A stretch of DNA of 64,000 nucleotides from Staphylococcus equorum (GTDB lineage: Bacteria; Bacillota; Bacilli; Staphylococcales; Staphylococcaceae), in contig NZ_JAMBPV010000003.1 of the NCBI RefSeq assembly GCF_029531845.1, positions 62,001 through 126,000 on the forward strand. Direction: 5' to 3'. Below, piece after piece: positions 57,712 through 64,000 of the stretch. Positions within the stretch are counted from its first letter, which is position 1; every line of letters begins with the position of its first letter. Made by a program: the position numbers and the translations under genes. The notes below the pieces were generated by a model. It was not told the DNA's origin. It made no database searches and saw nothing but the letters and a program-made list of their open reading frames with translations.

Positions 57712-58133
57712 GAGCGACCACCACTTATAGATAACATAACCGTTACGACGACGCCTACAACAGATAACACAATACCTGCTTCAAATAAGGTTACGGTCGT
57801 TAAATGTACTTCTCCTAATAAAGGTAATTGTACATACGCATCAGTTTGATAAAGGAACGGTTTACCAAAAAACATAGGTACAACTGCAGTAGCAAATGAA
57901 ACTAATGAACCTGTAATCATTAATATTCTAAAATCTAAAGGCAAAGCAACTAACACTTGTTTAACATCAAAGGCCAAGAACATTAAAATAAATGCTGAGC
58001 TGAATACAAGGCCACCAATAAAGCCGCCACCTGGATTATTATGCCCTGCCAAAAACAGATAAAATCCAAAAGTTAATAATATAAAGACGACGATTTTGGT
58101 TACCGTTCGTAATACGACATCATTCTCTTTCAT
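57708..58133 (-). CDS. mnhB2: Mnh2 antiporter subunit B
   Basis: The 141-residue protein has four helices with the MrpB pattern ([19 protein letters not shown]). CGGAGGGG lies before the ATG, inside the end of mnhA2, which it overlaps by 14 bases. Confidence 0.95.
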   Translation of the reverse strand: MKENDVVLRTVTKIVVFILLTFGFYLFLAGHNNPGGGFIGGLVFSSAFILMFLAFDVKQVLVALPLDFRILMITGSLVSFATAVVPMFFGKPFLYQTDAYVQLPLLGEVHLTTVTLFEAGIVLSVVGVVVTVMLSISGGRS

Positions 58134-60516
58134 CTTGACCCCTCCGTTCTTTAAAGTTAAGTAATGTATAAATTCCTAAACCAGCAATAATGAGCACCAT
58201 ACCTTCAAATAAAGTATCTAGTGCACGGAAGTCACCAAGAATGGAATTTACAATATTTTTACCGCCTGCTAATTCATACGCATCATGGTAAAACGTCGAA
58301 ATCGTAGGCATCGTGTCACTTTGTTGTGCAATAAATACGAGCATGACTACAATCACTGCCATCAAGAGCGATACAATGATTTTGACCGCTTCACGTTTTT
58401 TGTGAACTTTTGTACGCGGTACGTTGGGTAGTCTTGAAAAACTAACAATAAATAATATTGTTGTAATCGTTTCTACAACTAATTGTGTTAATGCTAAATC
58501 TGGTGCTTTCATTAATATAAAGAATATTGTTACACAATAACCGATAATTCCGTTTAAAATAACCATCGTTAAACGCTGACGTATAAATGTTAAAGCAATA
58601 CCTAGTACAAATACAACAATTAATGTGATTACTTCTAACGGGCCAAATTCACTCACATGAATTTGTTGCACTTTTGGAAATCCTGCTTGAATAACTCCAT
58701 ATACTACAACCATTATAAAAATAAGTAACGTTAATGTGATGTAATGATTTAAACGGTTATTCATTAAAGTACGAATACCATATCCTGAATAGTGTTCAAA
58801 TTGTTTATATGATCCTAAATATAAATCTGTAATTGATGTCACTTTAATCTTATTAGCATATTTTTTCCAATCGATTTTAAATGCTGCTGTGAAACCAACA
58901 ACCATTACAATCAAACTTAAAATCAATGGTAAATTAAATCCGTGCCACTGCGATACATGTGGCGCTATTTTGTCTACATTTTCTCCAATTGTGATACTTC
59001 GTAACGCCGGTAAAATAATATGATGCCCAAATATATTCGGAACAAAGAATATGACCGGTAACAAAATCATCATAATTGCAGAAGGTAGTGTGAACATGAA
59101 TGGTTCGTGTGGATTTTTTATTGGTAAGTCCGCTTTCTGATAGCCCCCCCAGAAAACTTCCTTAATCATGTAAACTGCATAAATCAAAGTAAATATACTT
59201 GCTACAACGCCTATTACCGAAATAATTACCGTAAGGAATATATTGAATTGAGGTAATTGGTGTGCGCTCACAAGTCCGTCAAAGAACATTTCCTTACTCA
59301 AGAAGCCATTTAAAAATGGAATACCTGCCATCGATAAGGCAGAAAGTAACATTATAATATGTGTAATAGGAAATACTTTCCTTAAACCTGATAAGCGACG
59401 AATGTCTCTTGTGCCTGTTTCATGGTCAATAATACCTACACCCATAAACAGCGCACCTTTAAATAAAGCATGATTCATTAAATGGAATAAAGCTGCAAAC
59501 AGTATTAAACCATAAATTTTAGAAAGTTCACCTGTTGGATGTTGTGCAAACCCACCACCAAGTCCTACCATTGATACAATCATACCGAGTTGACTGATTG
59601 TAGAATAAGCTAATATTGCTTTCATATCGACTTGGCGTATCGCATTGATAGCCCCAAAAATCATTGTAATTAAACCAACGAAGGTCACACAATAAATATA
59701 GAAATCACTTAAACCTAACACGGGTGTGAATCTAAATAGCAAGAATATACCTGCTTTAACCATGGTTGCCGAATGTAGATACGCACTTACTGGTGTTGGA
59801 GCTGCCATCGCTTTCGGTAACCAAATGTGAAATGGAAATTGCGCTGACTTTGTAAATGCCCCTATTAAGATGAGAATAATAATAGGTATAAACAAGTCAC
59901 TTTGTGCGATTTTATCGCTCTGTTCAATAATTGAAGATATTGAATTTGTTCCTGTTACAGTATAAATCATAATGAAGCCTGCTAATAATGCCAAACCACC
60001 AAATACTGTAATCATAAATGATTGTATAGCACCAAATTGACTATCACCTTTATTATACCAATAGGCGATAAGCAAGAATGAAGATACACTCGTTAACTCC
60101 CAAAACACATACATTAGAATCGTATTGTTAGCAGTAACGATACCAAGCATGCTGAACATAAACAGTAATAAATATACATAAAAGCGTGGTAAATTATCAT
60201 GTTCTTTGGATAAGTATTGAGTTGCATAATAAAATACGGCTAATCCAATAAGTGAAATTAATAAACTGAAGAATAAACTCAATCCATCTAATCTGAAATC
60301 AATATTGATATCTAATAGTGTTAGCCATGGTATCTTAACCGTTACAAAATGCCCTGCCATCACTCGAGGTATTTGCCATAAAAAGTAAATTGAAGAAATA
60401 ATCGGTGCAATTAAGGCAATTTGACCTGCAAATCGCTGGAATTTAGGATTTGTAAGTGTGAACAATACCGCTACCATGATTAAAATCAAGGCACTAAGTA
60501 AATATATTAAACTCAT
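58120..60516 (-). CDS. mnhA2: Mnh2 antiporter subunit A
   Basis: The start is the second of two adjacent ATGs (60516), five bases after AAGGAGGG. The 798-residue protein is a NuoL homologue with a C-terminal MrpB-like domain. Hallmarks are [18 protein letters not shown] (proton-channel glutamate), [20 protein letters not shown] (lysine), and [17 protein letters not shown]. It is close in length to what I recall for S. aureus MnhA2. It is the first antiporter gene, 23 bases after the recombinase-like gene. Confidence 0.95.
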   Translation of the reverse strand: MSLIYLLSALILIMVAVLFTLTNPKFQRFAGQIALIAPIISSIYFLWQIPRVMAGHFVTVKIPWLTLLDINIDFRLDGLSLFFSLLISLIGLAVFYYATQYLSKEHDNLPRFYVYLLLFMFSMLGIVTANNTILMYVFWELTSVSSFLLIAYWYNKGDSQFGAIQSFMITVFGGLALLAGFIMIYTVTGTNSISSIIEQSDKIAQSDLFIPIIILILIGAFTKSAQFPFHIWLPKAMAAPTPVSAYLHSATMVKAGIFLLFRFTPVLGLSDFYIYCVTFVGLITMIFGAINAIRQVDMKAILAYSTISQLGMIVSMVGLGGGFAQHPTGELSKIYGLILFAALFHLMNHALFKGALFMGVGIIDHETGTRDIRRLSGLRKVFPITHIIMLLSALSMAGIPFLNGFLSKEMFFDGLVSAHQLPQFNIFLTVIISVIGVVASIFTLIYAVYMIKEVFWGGYQKADLPIKNPHEPFMFTLPSAIMMILLPVIFFVPNIFGHHIILPALRSITIGENVDKIAPHVSQWHGFNLPLILSLIVMVVGFTAAFKIDWKKYANKIKVTSITDLYLGSYKQFEHYSGYGIRTLMNNRLNHYITLTLLIFIMVVVYGVIQAGFPKVQQIHVSEFGPLEVITLIVVFVLGIALTFIRQRLTMVILNGIIGYCVTIFFILMKAPDLALTQLVVETITTILFIVSFSRLPNVPRTKVHKKREAVKIIVSLLMAVIVVMLVFIAQQSDTMPTISTFYHDAYELAGGKNIVNSILGDFRALDTLFEGMVLIIAGLGIYTLLNFKERRGQDERE

Positions 60517-60539
60517 CATATCCCTCCTTTAATTATATT

Positions 60540-61091
60540 TTATAAATTTAAAGCTATTGTTGTTTTAGTTGTCTTCGCTGAAATACCTATGAATTTCATA
60601 GTTTCAAAAGTTGTTTGATGACCTAAATATTTTTGAATAATAGAAATAGAAATACCAGATTGATAAGCATGGTAAGCAAATGTCTTTCTTAACGTCGTCA
60701 AACCAATATGTAACATACCTAACTCTTCAGCTGCAGCATGGATAATACGATATGCCTGTTGTCTTGATAAACCTTTTAAAGTTCTATTTGATTGAAACAA
60801 TAGCTCATCATTATTAAGATCTTCCTCAGTAATAAAGCGCATTAATTCATTTCTCAACGTGTCAGGTAATCTAATATGAATATTGGGAGCATGGTCCTCT
60901 AGCCAATACTGTTTAATATCATTGTGTTCGTCTTTTACGTCCGACACACAAAGATTCAGTAATTCAGAAAGTTTAACGCCAGTATGTATTGCAAACTTGA
61001 ATAATAAATAATCTCGTTTCGACTTATTACTTAAGACTTCATACATAGACTTTATCTCTTTTATATCCCTAATAGGGTCCACTTGATTCAT
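60540..61091 (-). CDS. Degenerate tyrosine-recombinase-like protein at the head of mnh2
   Basis: The start is ATG 61091 (MNQVDPIRDIKEIKSMY) behind AAGAGGTGAATAT. The 183-residue protein corresponds to the catalytic domain of a phage-integrase/XerC-type recombinase; the N-terminal core-binding domain is missing. Catalytic residues are altered: the first arginine (usual TGLR) is Lys40 in HTGVKLSEL, the HxxR histidine is Thr132 in TTLRKTF (Arg135 kept), and the nucleophilic tyrosine (usual RYIGI) is Phe167 in MKFIGI. It is therefore probably inactive as a recombinase and may only bind DNA. It lies 23 bases upstream of mnhA2 and is probably co-transcribed. Confidence 0.82.
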   Translation of the reverse strand: MNQVDPIRDIKEIKSMYEVLSNKSKRDYLLFKFAIHTGVKLSELLNLCVSDVKDEHNDIKQYWLEDHAPNIHIRLPDTLRNELMRFITEEDLNNDELLFQSNRTLKGLSRQQAYRIIHAAAEELGMLHIGLTTLRKTFAYHAYQSGISISIIQKYLGHQTTFETMKFIGISAKTTKTTIALNL

Positions 61092-61109
61092 ATATTCACC
61101 TCTTAACAA

Positions 61110-61239
61110 ATTGAATGTTTCTTATTTAATGATATATGATATTTATGTCACATGGAAGTATTTAAACCGAATTTCTCAAAAAAATTTTGACCATTTTAGG
61201 ATGTTTATTCGATATATAAAGTGAAAGGAGGTTAAGCAA
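61110..61239. promoter_or_regulatory. Divergent promoter region, mnh2 operon and DUF1659 gene
   Basis: A short AT-rich spacer that must hold the promoters of both directions. No operator motif is recognised. Confidence 0.35.
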
Positions 61240-61446
61240 ATGAATCAAATCAAACAGCTTGCAGTCACACTATCCCGTATTTTGTACGATAAAGATGGAA
61301 AAGCTACAAAGTTCAAACGTCATTTTGCAAATTTAAATACAGAATCAACACCCGAGCAATTAAAAAGCTTCAAGTCTATTATTGAGCAAATTACTGGAGA
61401 GCACTTTGACACAATCGAAGTTATTAAAACTGAAATAATTAATTAA
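61240..61446 (+). CDS. DUF1659 protein
   Basis: The 68-residue protein starts MNQIKQLAVTLSRILYDKDG, six bases after AAAGGAGGTTA. The length and pattern (KATKFKRHFANLNTESTPEQL, then FKSIIEQITGEHF) fit DUF1659. Small proteins of this type typically pair with a DUF2922 protein, which follows 13 bases downstream. Function is unknown. Confidence 0.85.
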   Translation: MNQIKQLAVTLSRILYDKDGKATKFKRHFANLNTESTPEQLKSFKSIIEQITGEHFDTIEVIKTEIIN

Positions 61447-61459
61447 GGAGGAAAATGAA

Positions 61460-61681
61460 ATGATGTCCCAAACATTAGAACTTATTTTCAACGATGCAGT
61501 GAATAAAACAATCAAATTACAACTACCTAATATCGAACATTCGGTAAACGAAGGCACAGTTAAAGAAGGAATGAATAAATTAATCACGCTTGATATTTTG
61601 AGACCGAAAACAGGCATTCCCACAAAAGTTCATTCTGCACAGGTAATAGATAAGACAACTAACCTTCTATTTGAAAATTAG
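61460..61681 (+). CDS. DUF2922 protein
   Basis: The 73-residue protein (MSQTLELIFNDAVNKTIKLQ after ATG 61460 or 61463) fits DUF2922 with its NEGTVKEGMNKLITLDIL segment. AAGGAGGA lies seven bases before the first ATG. It is co-transcribed with DUF1659. Function is unknown. Confidence 0.85.
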   Translation: MMSQTLELIFNDAVNKTIKLQLPNIEHSVNEGTVKEGMNKLITLDILRPKTGIPTKVHSAQVIDKTTNLLFEN

Positions 61682-61723
61682 TTAATTCTAATACAAATCT
61701 ATTTACTTAGATGATTAACTAAA

Positions 61724-61863
61724 AAGGGGAGCAGGACAGCTGACTAGAAAATGACATACAGGAGCTGAAGTTCTTTAAAAGCTTAACGTAAGCACATTTT
61801 CAATTCAGTCAGCTACTGCCAAATAAAGATTGAGGCTGAAACATGTATTTATGTTCCAGCCTC
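61724..61863. repeat. Dispersed intergenic repeat, copy 5, ending in terminator
   Basis: It combines GACTAGAAAA, the AGTTCTTTAAAA segment shared with copy 4, and the CAGCTACTGCCAA-ATTGAGGCT end shared with copy 1. GAGGCTGAAACAT/ATGTTCCAGCCTC (61832-61863) forms a terminator hairpin for the DUF2922 gene. Confidence 0.7.
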
Positions 61864-61935
61864 TCTCTTGTTACGTAGAATAATTGACTGTTAATACAGC
61901 TCCTCAATTAACCACAATATTATTAATTTATACCA

Positions 61936-62169
61936 TTAATCTCTATAGGGTCTTAATCTAACTGTATCACCAAAAAAAATCTTCTTCTTACCTAACTTCT
62001 TGCACATTGCATATTTATCATACACTTCAACAATTTGAGCTAAATTTTTATAAGATCTTCTTGGATTCAACACTTCTATAAATTGATTTTTTTTAATGCC
62101 ATCATTAGTTCCTGCTCCAACAAAAAAAGTTTCCTCATCTGTTAGTCGAATTATGGAAAGCTGTTTCAA
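61936..62169 (-). CDS. Small protein of unknown function, TTG start
   Basis: The 77-residue frame starts at TTG 62169 (KQLSIIRLTDEETFF) with only a weak Shine-Dalgarno. FVGAGTNDGIKKNQFIEVL and QIVEVYDKYAMCKKLGK resemble the small beta-barrel seen at the C terminus of FlgT and related proteins, where a GxxxGIKxGQ turn is followed by a VxDKxA segment. The resemblance suggests a real gene, but I could not confirm it. It is alone. Confidence 0.55.
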   Translation of the reverse strand: MKQLSIIRLTDEETFFVGAGTNDGIKKNQFIEVLNPRRSYKNLAQIVEVYDKYAMCKKLGKKKIFFGDTVRLRPYRD

Positions 62170-62386
62170 TATAATTAGTCACTCACTTCTTCAAAAGCTT
62201 TTATTATTACTTCATAGTTGTTAATCTTATTTCCCAAAAACTATTAACATACGTATTCTATTATATTTTGTGTGTTGTGTACATTATAATAAGCTAAAAA
62301 GCTAATAATCTTTTAAATAATTTAAACATAGGAAAAACTCAACCTTTCCTATATAATGAAATTATCCTAATAGAAAGCGTGATTTA

Positions 62387-63316
62387 ATGTTCCTTTTATA
62401 TATTATTGGGATTATCGCAGGTATGGTTGTACCCTTCCAAACTTCAATCAATTCTAGACTAAGCCTTTATACAAAGTCTTCATTCTATGCCTCAACAATC
62501 TCATTTGCTACAGGTACAATTTTTTTAATTTTAATCAATCTTATCACTAATCCTCATGTCTTTACTGCACAATTTTACAGTAACCAATCTTTTAGTTACA
62601 TATGGTTTGTCGGCGGGATGCTTGGCGTCATTTTTCTGACTGGGAATTTACTCCTTTTACCCCGCTTAGGTGCATCTCTCACTGTAGTACTCACTGTAGC
62701 AGGTCAAATCATTATGGGCGTGACAATTGACACATTTGGCTGGTTTGGAGCTGACAAAGAAGCTTTTACAGCATTTAAAATACTAGGCATTATCTTTTTG
62801 ATATTCGGTATCATTCTGATGAATTATGTTCGTAGCAACCCTAAAGATAAAAATAAAAACAGTTCCATATATATTTGGTTAATCATTGGATTTATATTTG
62901 GTTTCTGTCCACCCATTCAAACTGCTATTAATAGCGCATTGGGTCAACAAATAAATTCCTCTGTAATGGCTTCACTGATATCATTCACAGTTGGTACAAT
63001 CGTATTATTTATTTTTACTTTGATTTTCAATAGAAGTCTTAAACTTACTACTTTCACACCTAAAGAAGGACATCTTAAACCCATTTACTTTATCGGGGGT
63101 ATCCTTGGTGTAATTTTTGTAACTACGAATATTATTTTAATGCCTCACCTTGGCGCTGCATTGACTACAATTATTGTTATGCTAGGTCAAATGTTAATGG
63201 GTATTATTATAGATCATTTTGGCTTGCTCGGTACTTACAAAAATAAAGTTACTAAAAGAAAAGTTTTTGGAATTATTGCCATAATGATTGGTATAATTTT
63301 ATTGAGATTATTTTAA
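62387..63316 (+). CDS. YdcZ (DUF606)-type DMT transporter, tandem
   Basis: The 309-residue protein has ten hydrophobic helices in two homologous halves. Each half has the DUF606 pattern: GMVVPFQTSINSRLSLY and GFCPPIQTAINSALGQQ start them, and GMLGVIFLTGNLLLLPRLGA and GILGVIFVTTNIILMPHLGA occur in the middle, followed by GQIIMG/GQMLMG. Most DUF606 proteins contain one half of about 150 residues. The substrate is unknown. The Shine-Dalgarno is weak. Confidence 0.87.
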   Translation: MFLLYIIGIIAGMVVPFQTSINSRLSLYTKSSFYASTISFATGTIFLILINLITNPHVFTAQFYSNQSFSYIWFVGGMLGVIFLTGNLLLLPRLGASLTVVLTVAGQIIMGVTIDTFGWFGADKEAFTAFKILGIIFLIFGIILMNYVRSNPKDKNKNSSIYIWLIIGFIFGFCPPIQTAINSALGQQINSSVMASLISFTVGTIVLFIFTLIFNRSLKLTTFTPKEGHLKPIYFIGGILGVIFVTTNIILMPHLGAALTTIIVMLGQMLMGIIIDHFGLLGTYKNKVTKRKVFGIIAIMIGIILLRLF

Positions 63317-63433
63317 AAATTGTTCACTCGAGTCATTTACTTATGACATTTAGTAAATGACTCCTTTTTTTATAACAAAACCTTAACTTTTCCTTGTATA
63401 ATCAAATCAATAATACATCAAGAGGTGACATCA

Positions 63434-64000
63434 TTGAAGAAAATAATTGTTTTATTTACTGTGTTGATAATACTCTGTAGTATCGGCGTTCTAAGTTTTT
63501 ACTATTTCAAAATTAAAATAGGCACAAGTAAACCACAGCATCATATTGACACTTTGAAAATAACTTATAATAAACCCTACACCTTTATAGGAAGACAAGA
63601 GCCTGCTCAACGATTTCCAGTCCATTATGAACCCCATAAAGGTTATATTAACGATTGGTACGTTAAATCAAATGACAAAATAGCAAAAAATCAGCCCCTA
63701 TTTGAATATTACAATCCTCGTATTGAACATCAAATTAGTAATAAGCAAAAGCACCTTGCACAATTAAAACAAAACAATAAATCCCCCACTACCCCGATCC
63801 ATTCAGAAATATTACATCTACAAAATCAAATCTCACAACTCCAAGAGCAACTGCGTATCACAGTTTATGCTCCAGCGCCTGGCATCGTCCATATTACTAA
63901 ATCATGGCCTAACCAAACTAAGTCTCCTGTCATGCAAATTTATGATCCTACTACAATAATCAAAGCTGAAATTGATGAAGCGATAATTGACAAGCTTCAT
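63434..64000 (+). CDS. Membrane-fusion/HlyD-like protein, cut by window edge
   Basis: The frame starts at TTG 63434, six bases after GAGGTG, and is open to the last base (189 codons seen). An N-terminal membrane anchor (KKIIVLFTVLIILCSIGVLS) is followed by a half-lipoyl segment (HYEPHKGYINDWYVKSNDKI), a short coiled coil (about 105-145; LHLQNQISQLQEQL) and the second half (VYAPAPGIVHITKSWPNQ). This is the layout of periplasmic-adaptor-like proteins of Gram-positive ABC or RND systems. The partner transporter would lie downstream. Confidence 0.78.
   Translation, partial: MKKIIVLFTVLIILCSIGVLSFYYFKIKIGTSKPQHHIDTLKITYNKPYTFIGRQEPAQRFPVHYEPHKGYINDWYVKSNDKIAKNQPLFEYYNPRIEHQISNKQKHLAQLKQNNKSPTTPIHSEILHLQNQISQLQEQLRITVYAPAPGIVHITKSWPNQTKSPVMQIYDPTTIIKAEIDEAIIDKLH

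Noticed and set aside
60540..61091. Recombinase-like gene as evidence of an integrated element
   Set aside because: No attachment-site repeats or cargo were seen, and flanking genes keep the staphylococcal order.

Overview
The window is chromosomal DNA of a low-GC Gram-positive coccus, almost certainly a Staphylococcus. The evidence is the gene content and order: cydD-like/uppP, ccpE, sarX, a LysM-CHAP (SsaA-like) gene, pit, graXRS, dhaKLM, fhuCBG, nupC, abcA|pbp4, tagD-X-B-G|H|A, mntR|mntABC and the seven-gene Mnh2 antiporter operon. From memory this matches, in reverse orientation, the S. aureus block that runs from near sarA to near mgrA. It is not typical S. aureus: vraFG is missing downstream of graS, and several proteins differ from what I recall of the S. 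aureus versions. A coagulase-negative species is most likely. I saw no tRNA, rRNA, CRISPR array, insertion sequence or prophage, so this looks like core chromosome.

Layout. 1-9.6 kb: a partial ABC exporter gene, uppP, a coiled-coil membrane protein with a possible SigB promoter, YqxD/LOG-family genes, a LysE-type exporter divergent from a MocR regulator, two acetyltransferases and small proteins. 9.8-18.1 kb: two MFS transporters, ccpE, a DUF402 protein, a MetE-like enzyme, a cupin, a YebC-family regulator and sarX. 18.4-25.9 kb: a Bax-inhibitor-like protein, a LysM-CHAP wall hydrolase with a WalR-type site, the pit phosphate transporter operon, and graXRS without vraFG. 26-38 kb: an esterase, a YkvI transporter, dhaKLM with a CcpA site, fhuCBG with a Fur box, YitT, a probable small RNA and nupC. 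38-47.4 kb: abcA|pbp4 and the wall teichoic acid genes. 47.6-54.2 kb: an M50-like protease, mntR and mntABC with a DtxR-type operator, an RsaC-like 3' region, and a CPA1 antiporter. 54.6-64 kb: mnhA2-G2 preceded by a degenerate tyrosine-recombinase-like gene, a DUF1659/DUF2922 pair, a YdcZ-type transporter and a partial membrane-fusion protein gene.

Common themes are cell-envelope construction and defence (uppP, tag genes, pbp4, abcA, graXRS, LysM-CHAP), metal and ion homeostasis (mnt, fhu, mnh2, CPA1, pit) and global regulation (sarX, ccpE, mntR). A modular intergenic repeat family occurs at least five times and often supplies terminator hairpins. The most interesting points are the apparently dead recombinase at the head of the Mnh2 operon, GraRS without VraFG, two small-RNA-like loci, and an unexplained structured block between fhuC and the yitT-like gene. 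No clearly new multi-gene system was found.
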